From contig NZ_LNYO01000024.1 in assembly GCF_001467895.1 (NCBI RefSeq), forward strand, positions 483,102-547,101: DNA of 64,000 nucleotides. The letters are read 5' to 3'. Every line of letters begins with the position of its first letter. The first letter of the stretch is position 1. Positions 38,781 to 49,584 of the stretch are shown piece by piece. Made by a program: the position numbers and the translations under genes. This stretch comes from Legionella nautarum. Lineage in GTDB: Bacteria > Pseudomonadota > Gammaproteobacteria > Legionellales > Legionellaceae. The notes below the pieces were generated by a model. That model had not been told where the DNA came from and made no database searches. It saw nothing but the letters and a program-made list of their open reading frames with translations.

Positions 38781-41029
38781 CGCAGCTTTTATTAGTAGGT
38801 AATCCAAATTGCGGTAAAACAACCTTGTTCAATGCGCTGACAGGCGCCAATCAACGCGTAGGCAATTGGCCTGGTGTAACCGTAGAAAAGAAAACAGGCC
38901 GTTTTATTCTAGACGAACAAACAATTGAGGTGACTGACTTACCTGGTATTTATTCCCTCGCTTCATCCGGCAATAGTTCAAGTCTGGATGAGCAAATTGC
39001 AGCCAATGCAATCGTCAGCCTTGAGGCGGATTTAATTATCAATTTAGTAGATGCTTGCCATCTTGAGCGCCATCTCTATCTGACAAGCCAAATTCTAGAG
39101 CTAGGTAAACCGGTAATAGTTGTCCTCAATATGATGGATATTGCTAAACAACGAGGCATTGAGATCGACCTCAAGCAATTATCTAAGCAATTGAATTGTC
39201 CTGTCTTTGCCATACAAGCCCATAAGCAAGTTGGGTTATCAGCGCTACAGCAAGCCATTAAAAATCCTGGTCAAATGAGTAAACCACTCGACCTCAATTT
39301 TCCTCCTTCCATTCATAACTCTTTATTGCGGCTAGAGCAACAATTGCGAGCGCAATCTATTGAATCGCGCTATGTCCCTTATTATGCCCGTCGTATTCTA
39401 GAAGGCGATTATGCTTTAGGACTTAAGCTTTTGGGTGAAGATAAGAGAATTAGCGAGTCTGCTGAACAAGATATAGACATTATTATCGCTGATGCGCGTT
39501 ATGAAAAAATACACCAAATCGTTCAAACGATACAACAAAAAGGCAGTGATGCAAGCGAGCATTTTACTGCCAAATTAGATCGTGTTGTTTTGCATCGCTA
39601 TTGGGCTTTCCCTATATTTTTTGCCATGATGTATCTGATGTTTTTATTCGCAATTAATATTGGCGGCGCTTTTCAAGATTTTTTTGATATCAGTACTGAT
39701 GCTATTTTCGTCCAAGGCTCTGCTAAAGTGCTGGAACAGTTCAATAGCCCTGCCTGGCTTATTGCTTTAATCGCCAATGGGGTAGGTAAAGGCATTAATA
39801 CCACCTTAACCTTCATTCCTGTTATTGCAGCCATGTTTTTCTTTTTATCGCTATTGGAAGCCTCCGGTTATATGGCACGCGCAGCCTTTGTTGTGGATAA
39901 GGCAATGCGCGCGTTGGGTTTGCCGGGTAAATCCTTTGTGCCCATGATCGTTGGTTTTGGTTGCAATGTCCCTGCAATTATGGCGGCCCGCACACTTGAC
40001 TCGGAAAGAGATAGGATCTTGACCGTTTTAATGAGCCCTTTCATGTCCTGCAGCGCTCGCTTAGCTATTTATGCGGTTTTCGTTGCTGCCTTTTTCCCGA
40101 CAGGCGGCCAGAATATTGTTTTTTCACTGTACCTAATTGGTATTTTGATGGCCGTATTGACTGGATTTATTTTACGTAAAACCAGTTTACGCGGGCAGAC
40201 TTCGCCCTTGATTTTAGAGTTACCTGCTTATCATCGGCCTTCATTAAAACGTTTAATGAAAGAGACTTCTTTGCGTTTGCGTCATTTTGTTATTCGTGCC
40301 GGTCGTTTAATTATTCCTATTTGTGTCATTTTAGGTGGTTTGAATGCAATGACCATTCAGGGTGGTCTAAGCCAAGCGGAAGCAAGTACTCATTCTGTTT
40401 TGTCGGCACTAGGTCAATGGCTAACCCCTGTTTTTGCGCCAATGGGACTACATCAAGATAACTGGCCTGCAACAGTGGGTTTATTAACCGGAATGCTAGC
40501 GAAAGAAGTTGTCGTTGGCTCTTTGAATTCGCTGTATGCGCAAATTGGTCAGGTGGGACAAATGTCGGTTGCCCATTTTGATTTTTGGGCGTCATTACAG
40601 GCGGCACTCTGGTCAATTCCGCAGAATTTATCGCAATTGGGATCTGCTTTAATCAATCCAATTATTGCGAGTGCTCCTGATGGAGAGGTTTCGCAATCTG
40701 TTTATGGAATGATGGTACAACGTTTTGATGGACAAGCAGGGGCTTATGCCTATTTACTATTCATTTTACTCTATATTCCCTGTGTTTCGACGATGGCAGT
40801 TATCCGCCAAGAAGCAAGCCGTAAATTGATGTGGTTTTCTATCTTTTGGTCCTTTATTATTGCCTATGCTACGGCAGTCTTATTTTATCAATCAGCTACT
40901 TTTGCTGCTCATCCGCAGCAATCAATAACCTGGGTACTAGTAATCTTAGGTTTTGCTGGTTTAGCATTTGGAGTCTTACGGGTTAGAACGTTGAATTTAG
41001 GAGGGACTCATGTTACTACAAATTCGTGA
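38777..41029 (+). CDS. feoB: Ferrous iron transporter FeoB
   Basis: GTP-driven Fe2+ uptake protein of the inner membrane. From ATG 38777 (750 aa) the G domain has G1 GNPNCGKT (8-15), DLPGIYS and VLNMMD (NxxD-type G4), then a helical GDI-like domain, and the membrane part begins near 270. Gate motifs FVPMIVGFGCNVPAIMAART and SPFMSCSARLAIYAVF are present. GGGAACGG upstream of ATG 38777 is a suitable ribosome binding site, and an in-frame GTG at 38765 is less likely. Between feoA and feoC in one operon. Confidence 0.95.
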   Translation: MTQLLLVGNPNCGKTTLFNALTGANQRVGNWPGVTVEKKTGRFILDEQTIEVTDLPGIYSLASSGNSSSLDEQIAANAIVSLEADLIINLVDACHLERHLYLTSQILELGKPVIVVLNMMDIAKQRGIEIDLKQLSKQLNCPVFAIQAHKQVGLSALQQAIKNPGQMSKPLDLNFPPSIHNSLLRLEQQLRAQSIESRYVPYYARRILEGDYALGLKLLGEDKRISESAEQDIDIIIADARYEKIHQIVQTIQQKGSDASEHFTAKLDRVVLHRYWAFPIFFAMMYLMFLFAINIGGAFQDFFDISTDAIFVQGSAKVLEQFNSPAWLIALIANGVGKGINTTLTFIPVIAAMFFFLSLLEASGYMARAAFVVDKAMRALGLPGKSFVPMIVGFGCNVPAIMAARTLDSERDRILTVLMSPFMSCSARLAIYAVFVAAFFPTGGQNIVFSLYLIGILMAVLTGFILRKTSLRGQTSPLILELPAYHRPSLKRLMKETSLRLRHFVIRAGRLIIPICVILGGLNAMTIQGGLSQAEASTHSVLSALGQWLTPVFAPMGLHQDNWPATVGLLTGMLAKEVVVGSLNSLYAQIGQVGQMSVAHFDFWASLQAALWSIPQNLSQLGSALINPIIASAPDGEVSQSVYGMMVQRFDGQAGAYAYLLFILLYIPCVSTMAVIRQEASRKLMWFSIFWSFIIAYATAVLFYQSATFAAHPQQSITWVLVILGFAGLAFGVLRVRTLNLGGTHVTTNS

Positions 41030-41231
41030 ATACCTACGCCGCGAACGAGTTGCTAGCAATCAGCAAATTGCAAGAGAGTTCCATTTGGATCTGCAAGCCT
41101 TGCAACCCATGCTTGATCTTTGGCTACGCAAAGGTGTTATTGCCTGTTGCCAAGCGAAATCAGCTTGTCAAAGTCGCTGCTTTAAATGCAAAACTCCCCC
41201 GGTGTATTATCAATTTTTAGAATCTTGCTGA
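41010..41231 (+). CDS. feoC: FeoC-like regulator with cysteine cluster
   Basis: 73-residue winged-helix protein of the FeoC family, proposed to control FeoB stability or activity. N-terminal helix-turn-helix pattern (LLQIREYLRRERVASNQQIA) and a Cys cluster CC-x5-C-x3-C-x2-C (about residues 46-59), a likely Fe-S or metal site. GGAGGG precedes the ATG, which lies 20 bases inside the feoB 3' end, so the three feo genes are coupled. Confidence 0.85.
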   Translation: MLLQIREYLRRERVASNQQIAREFHLDLQALQPMLDLWLRKGVIACCQAKSACQSRCFKCKTPPVYYQFLESC

Positions 41232-41325
41232 ATAATTGCTTCTTTTACACTTTCTTAATGTTCTAGAACTGTGCTCGGCAAGCTAATTTGGGCTAAGATA
41301 GTTTATATCTTAAGAAAACCTGTAG

Positions 41326-41919
41326 ATGAGTATTGATATGGCTAATGAAACTCCTGAAGCTAGTTTAGGAATGACCATTGACGACGATCCAGTTGCAATC
41401 GTCGAGAGAGTCTACCAATTATGGTGGCATTGGGCTAATTTTGAGCTATATATTGTTAGTCCATCCATTACTCCCATCTCCCCGCCTCTTGTTCTTGAGC
41501 CGGAAATTTTACCTGGCACTAATGAACGTGAATTTGTCTATAATATTGACGATCATGGATTTAAATTAGTGACCTCCAAAGGCGAAGACATGTATACCAG
41601 CGGCATGTCAATGTGTAAATTATTCAATACCATTGAAAAGATGATTTATTTGCTGATCGAACGTTTAAGATCAGGCGGTGTTGATGAGGAAACCGAAGTA
41701 CAGGTTGCTTTTGGCGGACATATCCTTGCCCAACGCAAAGCCTTTGAGTCAATCATTAACCTAAGTTATAACGTCGTCGTGACTAATTTTGATCCAGGTG
41801 ACTGGGGTGAAAATTATCTACAAATAGTAAAACGCTTGGCTGATAGAGGTTACGGTTACCCCTCTCCTACGCCCAGAGATCGGCGTCATGTCCCTGCCAC
41901 ACCTCGATTTACACGCTAA
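41326..41919 (+). CDS. Unknown cytoplasmic protein between feo and sdh
   Basis: 197 residues, acidic N-terminus (MTIDDDPVAIVERVYQLWWH), no signal peptide, no membrane helix, and a Pro/Arg-rich tail (YPSPTPRDRRHVPATPRF). The central FVYNIDDHGFKLVTSKGEDMYTS-type region looks like mixed alpha/beta structure, followed by a helix KLFNTIEKMIYLLIERL. I recognise no family. ATG 41326 has a poor ribosome binding site (GTAGATG), and an alternative start is ATG 41338. It is a single-gene unit between two core operons; composition resembles the neighbours, so there is no sign of recent transfer. Confidence 0.7.
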   Translation: MSIDMANETPEASLGMTIDDDPVAIVERVYQLWWHWANFELYIVSPSITPISPPLVLEPEILPGTNEREFVYNIDDHGFKLVTSKGEDMYTSGMSMCKLFNTIEKMIYLLIERLRSGGVDEETEVQVAFGGHILAQRKAFESIINLSYNVVVTNFDPGDWGENYLQIVKRLADRGYGYPSPTPRDRRHVPATPRFTR

Positions 41920-41943
41920 GTGCTCTAATCTCTTGCTTGGTAC

Positions 41944-41972
41944 TTTGCGCCAAAAAAACGGAGTGCTATACT
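41944..41972 (+). promoter_or_regulatory. Candidate promoter of the sdh-suc genes
   Basis: An extended -10, TGCTATACT (41964-41972), with a weak -35 TTTGCG 17 bases upstream. It would give a leader of about 220 bases before sdhC. The leader contains a perfect hairpin GGCAAAA TTGG TTTTGCC (42117-42134), a possible site for RNA-level control. Confidence 0.5.
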
Positions 41973-42198
41973 GGGGTCTATTTCTGTCCTTTATACCGTG
42001 TCCATAATTGGATCTAAAATTGAACACGGGATTTATTGCGTAATTAAAGTGTTGGTATTTCTGTAAAACTATTCAAAATTAAATTGTTCTATGACTCGCA
42101 TTTTTGAAAAACACCTGGCAAAATTGGTTTTGCCTAAAAAAAGCTGCCTCGTCGATTTGGAGAGGTAATAACATTTTCTTTTAAGGAAGAGTTTGACA

Positions 42199-42573
42199 GT
42201 GAATCAAAAAAGACCAGTGAATTTAGATTTGGGAACCATAAAATTTCCCGCTATGGCCATTGCATCGATTCTGCATCGTATCTCCGGGCTTGTTTTATTT
42301 TTGTTACTACCTTTTATCCTCTATCTTTTGAGTAAGTCACTTAATAGTGATGTATCGTTTATGCAGATGCAAATTCTCCTCCAAAGTCCTTTTTATAAAT
42401 TGCTGCTATGGGTTTTCAGTGCTGCTCTTGTTTACCATATCTTGGCTGGTATTCGTCATATGATTATGGACTTAGGCTATGGTGAAGAAGTGAAAGAAGG
42501 ACGCCAGACGGCCATATGGGTTATTGCATTAGCTGTAATTCTGACAATTTTTCTAGGAATTTGGATATGGTAA
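42199..42573 (+). CDS. sdhC: Succinate dehydrogenase cytochrome b556 subunit
   Basis: Membrane anchor of complex II, 124 residues from GTG 42199; a TTG at 42193 is an alternative, since AAGGAAGAG is close upstream. NQKRPVNLDL at the N-terminus and SILHRISGLVLFLLLPF, which contains the quinone-side and haem-region residues, are typical, and the haem His is in VYHILAGIRHMIMDLGYGEE. Three helices. Overlaps sdhD by 7 bases. Confidence 0.92.
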   Translation: MNQKRPVNLDLGTIKFPAMAIASILHRISGLVLFLLLPFILYLLSKSLNSDVSFMQMQILLQSPFYKLLLWVFSAALVYHILAGIRHMIMDLGYGEEVKEGRQTAIWVIALAVILTIFLGIWIW

Positions 42574-42914
42574 CGAATGTCACAAGTTTAACAGGTAATG
42601 GGCTAAAAGATTGGTTGATTCAGCGCTTTACCGCAGTCTATTTTATGATTTACTGCATTTATATGTTGGCCTATTTGCTGTTTACACCGCCAATGAACTA
42701 TATGCAATGGTATGCCTTATTCCATAATGGTTGGTTTCAGGTTGCCAGCCTAATTGCCCTATTCACTCTTAGTTTGCATAGTTGGGTAGGGATTTGGACC
42801 GTCACCACTGACTACATAAAATGTACTGCTATCAGACTCACTGTACAGTATCTAGTTATTTTGTGGCTGCTTGGGCAATTTATTTGGGGCTTAATGATTG
42901 TGTGGGGACGATGA
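42567..42914 (+). CDS. sdhD: Succinate dehydrogenase membrane anchor subunit
   Basis: 115 residues with three helices; [19 protein letters not shown] opens helix 1 and [16 protein letters not shown] carries the haem-side His and quinone Tyr region. ATG 42567 lies inside the sdhC end. Its stop overlaps the sdhA start as ATGA. Confidence 0.92.
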   Translation: MVTNVTSLTGNGLKDWLIQRFTAVYFMIYCIYMLAYLLFTPPMNYMQWYALFHNGWFQVASLIALFTLSLHSWVGIWTVTTDYIKCTAIRLTVQYLVILWLLGQFIWGLMIVWGR

Positions 42915-44686
42915 GCATGGCAATTGCACGTAACAAATTTGACGCAGTAATTATTGGTGCAGGTGGTGCAGGAATGAGAGCTGCATTACAAATGGCCAAC
43001 TCCGGTTTAAAGGTTGCACTTCTATCAAAAGTTTTTCCTACTCGTTCACATACTGTTTCTGCACAAGGCGGTATTACTGCTGCCCTCGGTAATGCGGATG
43101 AGGATGATTGGCGTTGGCATATGTATGATACAGTGAAGGGGGCGGATTATATTGGCGACCAAGACTGTATTGAATACCTTTGTAAGACAGGCCCAGAAGC
43201 AGTTTATGAATTAGAGCATATGGGCTTACCTTTTTCGCGCATGGATAATGGCAAGATTTATCAGCGCCAATTCGGTGGTCAATCCAAAAATTTTGGTGGC
43301 GAACAAGCAGCGCGTACCTGTGCTGCAGCGGATAGAACAGGGCATGCGCTTTTGCATACCCTTTACCAGCAAAACTTAAAAGCTAAAACTCATGTATTTA
43401 GTGAATGGTATGCCCTTGATTTGGTTAAAGATGCTAACGGTCGTATAGCCGGTGTTACGGCAATGTGCATTGAAACGGGCGAGATCGTTTTTTATCAAAC
43501 TCGAGTATGTATCTTAGCAACCGGTGGTGCAGGCCGTATTTATCAATCCACAACCAATGCCCTGATTAACACTGGTGATGGGTTTGGTATGGCTTTGCGT
43601 GCCGGCGTTCCATTACAAGATATGGAAATGTGGCAATTCCATCCTACAGGTATTGCTGGTGCCGGTGTTTTAGTGACTGAGGGATGTCGTGGTGAAGGGG
43701 GGTATTTGATCAATAAAGATGGTGAGCGCTTTATGGAACGTTACGCTCCCCGGGTTAAAGACTTAGCTTCGCGAGATGTCGTTGCACGCGCCATGGCTCT
43801 AGAAATTCGCGCCGGAAATGGTTTTGATCCCAAAGGTGTTGATTATGTTAAATTAAAACTTGATCATTTGGGTGCTGACCTTATTAAAGCTCGTCTTCCT
43901 GGTATTCGTGAATTATCTATGAAATTTGCTGGAGTAGACCCTATTGTTGAGCCTATCCCAGTCGTGCCTACCTGCCATTATAGTATGGGTGGCATTCCAA
44001 CCAATATGCATGGACAAGTGATAACTCACCGAGACGGAAAGGATCACATGGTTGAAGGTTTATATGCCGTAGGCGAATGTGCTTGCGTTTCTGTACACGG
44101 TGCAAACCGTTTAGGTGGTAATTCACTCCTCGATTTAGTTGTCTTCGGAAGATCTGCTGGTCTGCATGTTGAAGAATTATGGCAATCTGACCAAATGCCA
44201 GAAATGCCCTATGTTTCCGATGATGATATTGATGCGTCTTTAGCTCGTTATAATCGTTGGGCCAATTCTAAAGAAGGCGAGAGCCCTGCAGTTATTCACG
44301 ACGAAATGCAACGTATCATGCAAGAAGATTTCGGAGTATTCCGTACAGGTGATGTAATGGCTTCAGGTTTAAAACGCTTAGAGGCATTACGCGAGCGTCT
44401 GCCCAACGCTTATTTAAAAGATAAGTCTAAAATATTTAATACTGCAATGGTAGAAGCTTTAGAATTGGATAATTTAATGGCAACCGCTTATGCGACAGCC
44501 CATTCGGCAATTGCGCGAACAGAAAGTCGTGGTGCACATAGCCGAGAAGATTATCCTAAACGAGATGATGCTAATTGGATTAAACACACTTTGTATTTCC
44601 CAGAAGGTGATACTATCGAGTATCGCCCTGTGAATACATCACCTAAACACATCGCGCCGTTTGAGCCGAAAGAACGCGTTTACTAG
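42911..44686 (+). CDS. sdhA: Succinate dehydrogenase flavoprotein subunit
   Basis: 591-residue catalytic subunit oxidising succinate to fumarate. ATG 42911 overlaps the sdhD stop; a longer frame from 42821 is rejected. [11 protein letters not shown] is the FAD fold, His47 in [10 protein letters not shown] is the covalent flavin site, [21 protein letters not shown] lines the active site, and [17 protein letters not shown] is the C-terminal flavin motif. This is the TCA enzyme, not the Legionella effector that shares the name SdhA. Confidence 0.97.
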   Translation: MSMAIARNKFDAVIIGAGGAGMRAALQMANSGLKVALLSKVFPTRSHTVSAQGGITAALGNADEDDWRWHMYDTVKGADYIGDQDCIEYLCKTGPEAVYELEHMGLPFSRMDNGKIYQRQFGGQSKNFGGEQAARTCAAADRTGHALLHTLYQQNLKAKTHVFSEWYALDLVKDANGRIAGVTAMCIETGEIVFYQTRVCILATGGAGRIYQSTTNALINTGDGFGMALRAGVPLQDMEMWQFHPTGIAGAGVLVTEGCRGEGGYLINKDGERFMERYAPRVKDLASRDVVARAMALEIRAGNGFDPKGVDYVKLKLDHLGADLIKARLPGIRELSMKFAGVDPIVEPIPVVPTCHYSMGGIPTNMHGQVITHRDGKDHMVEGLYAVGECACVSVHGANRLGGNSLLDLVVFGRSAGLHVEELWQSDQMPEMPYVSDDDIDASLARYNRWANSKEGESPAVIHDEMQRIMQEDFGVFRTGDVMASGLKRLEALRERLPNAYLKDKSKIFNTAMVEALELDNLMATAYATAHSAIARTESRGAHSREDYPKRDDANWIKHTLYFPEGDTIEYRPVNTSPKHIAPFEPKERVY

Positions 44687-44698
44687 AGAGGATATGCC

Positions 44699-45421
44699 GT
44701 GGCTGATACTAGAACTCTGAGCCTGTCAATTTACCGTTATAATCCTGGGGTTGATACTAAGCCCTTTATGAAAGATTATGAGATTGAAATTCCGGCTAAA
44801 AGTGATCCAATGTTGCTTCCTGTACTTGAGCGTTTAAAAGCGGAGCAAGATCCCACCATTACCTACAGACGCTCTTGTCGAGAAGGGGTATGTGGTTCTG
44901 ATGGTATGAATATAAACGGTAAGAATGGCTTAGCTTGTATTACTAAGCTTTCTCAATTAAAAACTGACAAAATCGTCATTCGTCCTTTACCTGGATTTCC
45001 AATAATCCGTGATCTAGTGGTTGATATGACGCAATTTTATCAGCAATATGAGCGTATCGAACCTTATTTGCAAAATAACGATCCTGCTCCAGCACGTGAA
45101 CGTTTACAATCCCCTGAGGAACGTGCGCAGCTTGATGGTTTATATGAATGTATTTTATGCGCCTGCTGCACAAGTTCATGCCCCTCATTCTGGTGGAATC
45201 CAGATAAATTTGTTGGACCAGCTGGATTGTTGCAAGCTAGACGATTCTTGGCCGATAGCCGTGATACTGCGACGAAACACCGCTTGGATAAATTACAAGA
45301 TCCTTTCAGTGTATTCCGTTGCCGCACAATTATGAATTGTGCTGATGTTTGCCCGAAGGGACTCAATCCGACGAAAGCAATTGCTGAAATACGCAAGCAA
45401 ATGTTAACCGAGGAAACTTAA
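44699..45421 (+). CDS. sdhB: Succinate dehydrogenase iron-sulfur subunit
   Basis: 240 residues from GTG 44699 with GAGAGGA upstream. All three cluster motifs are visible: 2Fe-2S CREGVCGSDG plus a later Cys (LACIT), 4Fe-4S CILCACCTSSCP, and 3Fe-4S CRTIMNCADVCPKG. Passes electrons from SdhA to the membrane quinone site. The start lies 12 bases after sdhA. Confidence 0.96.
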   Translation: MADTRTLSLSIYRYNPGVDTKPFMKDYEIEIPAKSDPMLLPVLERLKAEQDPTITYRRSCREGVCGSDGMNINGKNGLACITKLSQLKTDKIVIRPLPGFPIIRDLVVDMTQFYQQYERIEPYLQNNDPAPARERLQSPEERAQLDGLYECILCACCTSSCPSFWWNPDKFVGPAGLLQARRFLADSRDTATKHRLDKLQDPFSVFRCRTIMNCADVCPKGLNPTKAIAEIRKQMLTEET

Positions 45422-45438
45422 TAGCGATTTCTTATTAT

Positions 45439-45466
45439 CCCGATCTTCATGATCGGGACGTGTCCC
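45439..45466 (+). promoter_or_regulatory. Overlapping hairpins before sucA
   Basis: CCCGATC (45439-45445), loop TTCAT, GATCGGG (45451-45457). The 3' arm is also part of the palindrome GGGACGTGTCCC (45455-45466), so two structures compete just before the GGAGAG ribosome binding site of sucA. No T tract for a terminator. Confidence 0.4.
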
Positions 45467-45482
45467 TTTGGAGAGAATAACG

Positions 45483-48293
45483 ATGAGCGGTACTGACCTG
45501 CAAAAACAATGGGCTTCTTCCTATTTATCCGGTGGAAGCATGGCTTATGTCGATGGTTTATATGAAGATTATTTAGCGGATCCCAATTCAGTCTCTGCTG
45601 ATTGGCGTGCAGCTTTTGATGCATTACCCAAAGTAAATGGTGCAGAAAAAGAATCTTCACATCGCGAAATTCGTGAGCATTTTTTGCAAAATGCAGACAA
45701 AAGGCCCTCGCCCATTGCTTCTACTGGAGACTCTAAGCAGTTTCAAGTCGCTCATTTAATCAATGCTTACCGCTCACATGGGCATCACGTTGCCAAACTG
45801 GATCCTCTGGGGATGGCAGAGCGGATACAGGTTCCAAGCCTTGAATTAGGTTACCATCAACTGTCTGAAAATGATCTAGATCGTCCATTTATCGCCGGCA
45901 AATATTTTAATGGCTCACAAATGCTGCCACTGCGTGAAATCCTTCAAGCACTGCGTGACACTTACTGCGGAAGTATCGGTATTGAATATATGCATATTTC
46001 CGATAATGCAGAAACTGAATGGTTACAGCAGAAAATGGAAACTATGCGGGGGCGTCCTCAGTTTAATGCGAAGAAAAAATTAAATATTCTTAAAGATTTA
46101 ATTGCAGCTGATGGTCTTGAGCGCTATTTAGGTACACGCTATGTTGGACAAAAACGCTTCTCCCTTGAGGGCGGCGATGCGTTCATTCCGATGATGAAAG
46201 AAATTATCAATCAAGGCAGCGAAGTCAATGTAAAGGAAATTGTCATTGGCATGGCTCACCGTGGTCGTTTAAACGTATTAGTTAATGTCTTGGGTAAAGC
46301 ACCTGACCTTTTGTTCCAGGAATTCGAAGGGAAAGTAAAATCAGATCGCACGGGTGATGTGAAATATCACATGGGATTCTCTTCTGATTTATGTATGGAA
46401 AATGGCAAAGTTGTTCATTTAGCCTTGGCATTTAACCCTTCACATTTAGAGATTATCGGTCCAGTAGTAGAAGGTTCCGCCCGTTCGCGTCTAAGACGTC
46501 AACACGATCTAGTGAAAAAAGATAAGGTTGTTCCTGTAGTTGTGCATGGTGATGCTGCTTTTGCAGGTCAAGGTGTAGTTATGGAAACCTTCAACTTTTC
46601 TCAGGCAAGAGGATACTCCACCGGGGGAACAATTCATATTGTCATCAATAACCAAGTTGGTTTTACTACCTCTAATCCACTTGATGCACGTTCAACCCTG
46701 TATTGTACGGATGTTGCTAAAATGGTGCAGGCGCCGGTGATTCATGTGAATGGCGATGACCCAGAGGCAGTGATCTTCGCAACGCAAATCGCCTTTGAGT
46801 TTAGAATGAAGTTTAAGCGCGATGTGGTTGTTGATTTGGTTTGTTTTCGCCGTCACGGTCATAATGAGGCTGATGAGCCTGCGGTGACCCAACCAACCAT
46901 GTATCAAAAGATTAAAACCATCCCTACGCTGCGAGAAATTTATGCTAACCAATTAATGGAAAAAGGCATTATCAACAGCGAAGAAGTGAACAAACTGATG
47001 GATGCTTATCGCGATAAATTGGATAAAGGCGAAGCGGTTGTTGACGTGGTTCATGGTAATTATGAGGGTCGAGTTTCTGTCGATTGGACACCTTACATTA
47101 ATGCTAAATGGACAGACAAAGTCGATACTACCATCACCAAATCGACTATTCAAAAATTATCAAAGCAATTAAGTACCTTACCTGAAGGCTTTGAATTGCA
47201 TCCGGTTGTGAAACGTCTTCTGTCTGAAAGAGAAAAAATGACAGAAGGCGAAATTCCCATGAATTGGGGATATGCGGAAATCATGGCTTATGCCAGTCTG
47301 CTTAACGAGGGTTATGGAGTACGGTTGTCAGGCCAAGATTCCGGTCGTGGTACTTTTGCTCATCGCCATGCTGTTCTGCATGAGGTTAATACAGGTAAAA
47401 CCTATGTGCCTCTGGAGATAGTTGCCACTGATCCCAACAAACCGTTCGCGGTGATTGATTCTGTTCTTTCAGAAGAAGCAGTACTTGCTTTTGAATACGG
47501 CTATGCTGCTTCAGAGCCTACTTCTTTGGTGTTGTGGGAAGCGCAATTTGGTGATTTCGCGAATGGCGCTCAAGTGGTTATCGATCAATTCATCAGCTCG
47601 GGTGAACAAAAATGGGGTCGCCTCTGTGGTTTGGTCATGCTTCTACCGCATGGTTATGAAGGCCAAGGCCCTGAGCATTCCTCTGCCCGTTTAGAGCGCT
47701 ATATGCAGTTATGCGCTCAGCATAATATTCAAGTTTGTACACCAACAACTCCAGCACAAATGTTCCATTTGCTGCGGCGTCAAATGTTGCGGAAATTCCG
47801 TAAGCCACTTATTGTCATGACACCAAAGAGTTTACTGCGCCATAAATTGGCTGTTTCGCCTCTAGAAGACTTAACTAAAGGCAAATTCCATACGGTTATC
47901 CCTGAAATCGATGATTTAGCTGCCGATAAGATTACAAAAGTAGTATTATGTTGCGGCAAAGTCTACTATGATCTGCTGCAAAGAAGGCGCGAGGATAAAA
48001 AGTTAAATCACGTCGCGATTATCCGAATTGAGCAACTTTATCCTTTCCCGAAAAAAGCATTGATTCAGGAGCTTGAAAAATATCCCCATGCTAAAAAAAT
48101 TGTCTGGTGTCAGGAAGAACCACAAAACCAAGGTGTATGGTTTGCCTCTCAGCATAATATTGTGGATTGCTTATCTGATGATCAATCTCTAAGTTATGCC
48201 GGAAGGGAGTTTGCTGCCGCACCAGCGGTTGGAAGCCCCATATTTCATGCTCAACAACAACAGGGATTAGTTGAGCAGGCCCTATTGGATTAA
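45483..48293 (+). CDS. sucA: 2-oxoglutarate dehydrogenase E1 component
   Basis: Thiamine-diphosphate decarboxylase of the 2-oxoglutarate dehydrogenase complex, 936 residues (E. coli 933). ATG 45483 follows GGAGAGA. N-terminal [21 protein letters not shown] is the E2-binding region; [19 protein letters not shown] and [16 protein letters not shown], with the Mg/ThDP site ending [14 protein letters not shown], form the active centre. The C-terminal half has [18 protein letters not shown] and [21 protein letters not shown]3 (lpd) is not in the window. Confidence 0.97.
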   Translation: MSGTDLQKQWASSYLSGGSMAYVDGLYEDYLADPNSVSADWRAAFDALPKVNGAEKESSHREIREHFLQNADKRPSPIASTGDSKQFQVAHLINAYRSHGHHVAKLDPLGMAERIQVPSLELGYHQLSENDLDRPFIAGKYFNGSQMLPLREILQALRDTYCGSIGIEYMHISDNAETEWLQQKMETMRGRPQFNAKKKLNILKDLIAADGLERYLGTRYVGQKRFSLEGGDAFIPMMKEIINQGSEVNVKEIVIGMAHRGRLNVLVNVLGKAPDLLFQEFEGKVKSDRTGDVKYHMGFSSDLCMENGKVVHLALAFNPSHLEIIGPVVEGSARSRLRRQHDLVKKDKVVPVVVHGDAAFAGQGVVMETFNFSQARGYSTGGTIHIVINNQVGFTTSNPLDARSTLYCTDVAKMVQAPVIHVNGDDPEAVIFATQIAFEFRMKFKRDVVVDLVCFRRHGHNEADEPAVTQPTMYQKIKTIPTLREIYANQLMEKGIINSEEVNKLMDAYRDKLDKGEAVVDVVHGNYEGRVSVDWTPYINAKWTDKVDTTITKSTIQKLSKQLSTLPEGFELHPVVKRLLSEREKMTEGEIPMNWGYAEIMAYASLLNEGYGVRLSGQDSGRGTFAHRHAVLHEVNTGKTYVPLEIVATDPNKPFAVIDSVLSEEAVLAFEYGYAASEPTSLVLWEAQFGDFANGAQVVIDQFISSGEQKWGRLCGLVMLLPHGYEGQGPEHSSARLERYMQLCAQHNIQVCTPTTPAQMFHLLRRQMLRKFRKPLIVMTPKSLLRHKLAVSPLEDLTKGKFHTVIPEIDDLAADKITKVVLCCGKVYYDLLQRRREDKKLNHVAIIRIEQLYPFPKKALIQELEKYPHAKKIVWCQEEPQNQGVWFASQHNIVDCLSDDQSLSYAGREFAAAPAVGSPIFHAQQQQGLVEQALLD

Positions 48294-48330
48294 CAAATTA
48301 AAACATATAACGAAAGAAGAAGGTATTACT

Positions 48331-49524
48331 ATGTCTATTGAAGTTAAAGTACCTGCACTACCCGAGTCGGTAGCCGATGCTACAATTGCTGGTTGGCACA
48401 AAAAAATTGGCGATAAGGTAACTCGCGATGAGAATCTTTTAGATCTAGAGACAGACAAAGTCGTTCTTGAAGTTCCTGCCCCAGCCGATGGGATTTTGAA
48501 AGAAATCCTATTTAAAGAGGGGGATACCGTGGAGGGAGGTCAGTTACTTGCTCGCATAGAACAAGGTGTAGCTGAACCCACTAAGGAAGCAACACCAGCG
48601 GCTAAAGAGGAAAAAGTTGAAGTCAGTGCATCAGCTAGCGAAAAATCAACAGGCCCTGCAGTAAGACGTATGCTTGCTGAGAATGATCTACAATCCAGTC
48701 AAATTCTAGGTTCAGGTAAAGATGGTCGTCTCACCAAAGAAGACGTGATTTCTTTTATCGAAACTAATCGTGAAAAGCCTGCCGCAAAACCTGCCGCTAA
48801 ACAAGAACAGGTTACTTTGGGACCTCGTGAAGAACGTCGTGTACCCATGTCAAGATTGCGTGCTAAAATTGCAGAGCGTCTTGTTCAAGCACAGCACAAT
48901 GCAGCGATGTTAACAACTTTTAATGAAGTGAACTTAAAAGCAGTCATGGATTTGAGAGCTCAATATAAAGACAGCTTCGAGAAAAAACATGCTGTTAAGT
49001 TAGGTTTTATGTCCTTCTTCACTAAAGCAGTGGTTGAGTCGTTAAAGCGTTTTCCTGCTGTGAATGCTTCTATCGATGACCAAGACATTGTTTACCATGG
49101 TTTCTATGATATTGGTATTGCAGTATCAACAGAGCGTGGCTTGGTGGTGCCTGTTGTAAGAGATGCCGATCAAAAGAGTATGGCAGATATTGAGAAAAGC
49201 ATTAACGATTCAGCGACCCGCGCAAGACAGGGCAAATTAGGCATGGAAGAAATGCAAGGTGGTACCTTTACCATTACCAATGGTGGCGTATTCGGTTCCT
49301 TATTAGCAACGCCAATCATTAATCCACCGCAAACAGCAATTCTCGGTATGCACAAGATCCAGGAAAGACCTATTGCTGAAAACGGTCAAATTGTTATCCG
49401 TCCGATGATGTATGTAGCCTTATCTTACGATCACCGATTAATTGATGGCAAAGAATCAGTGCAGTTCTTAGTAAATGTGAAAGAGTTACTTGAAGACCCA
49501 GCCCGTTTACTTTTAAATGTTTGA
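48331..49524 (+). CDS. sucB: Dihydrolipoamide succinyltransferase (E2)
   Basis: 397 residues from ATG 48331 with GAAGAAGG upstream. Lipoyl domain (1-77) with lipoyl-Lys43 in [10 protein letters not shown], a charged linker, the E1/E3-binding domain (about 107-145, [12 protein letters not shown]), then the catalytic acyltransferase with His368 and Asp372 in [16 protein letters not shown]. Follows sucA after 37 bases. A strong terminator lies just after the gene. Confidence 0.96.
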   Translation: MSIEVKVPALPESVADATIAGWHKKIGDKVTRDENLLDLETDKVVLEVPAPADGILKEILFKEGDTVEGGQLLARIEQGVAEPTKEATPAAKEEKVEVSASASEKSTGPAVRRMLAENDLQSSQILGSGKDGRLTKEDVISFIETNREKPAAKPAAKQEQVTLGPREERRVPMSRLRAKIAERLVQAQHNAAMLTTFNEVNLKAVMDLRAQYKDSFEKKHAVKLGFMSFFTKAVVESLKRFPAVNASIDDQDIVYHGFYDIGIAVSTERGLVVPVVRDADQKSMADIEKSINDSATRARQGKLGMEEMQGGTFTITNGGVFGSLLATPIINPPQTAILGMHKIQERPIAENGQIVIRPMMYVALSYDHRLIDGKESVQFLVNVKELLEDPARLLLNV

Positions 49525-49539
49525 ACAGAATGACTAACC

Positions 49540-49571
49540 GCAAGACCCGCGACGCCGGGTTTTGCTTTTTT
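49540..49571 (+). terminator. Intrinsic terminator between sucB and sucC
   Basis: A 10-bp stem (49540-49549 with 49556-49565, one G-T) with loop CGACGC, followed directly by six T residues (49566-49571). sucC begins 14 bases later with AGGGTAA as its ribosome binding site, so the terminator can set the ratio of sucAB to sucCD transcripts. Confidence 0.8.
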
Positions 49572-49584
49572 AAAGGGTAATAGA

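Noticed and set aside
42911-44686. Legionella effector SdhA
   Set aside because: Flavin and active-site motifs show the succinate dehydrogenase flavoprotein; only the gene symbol is shared.
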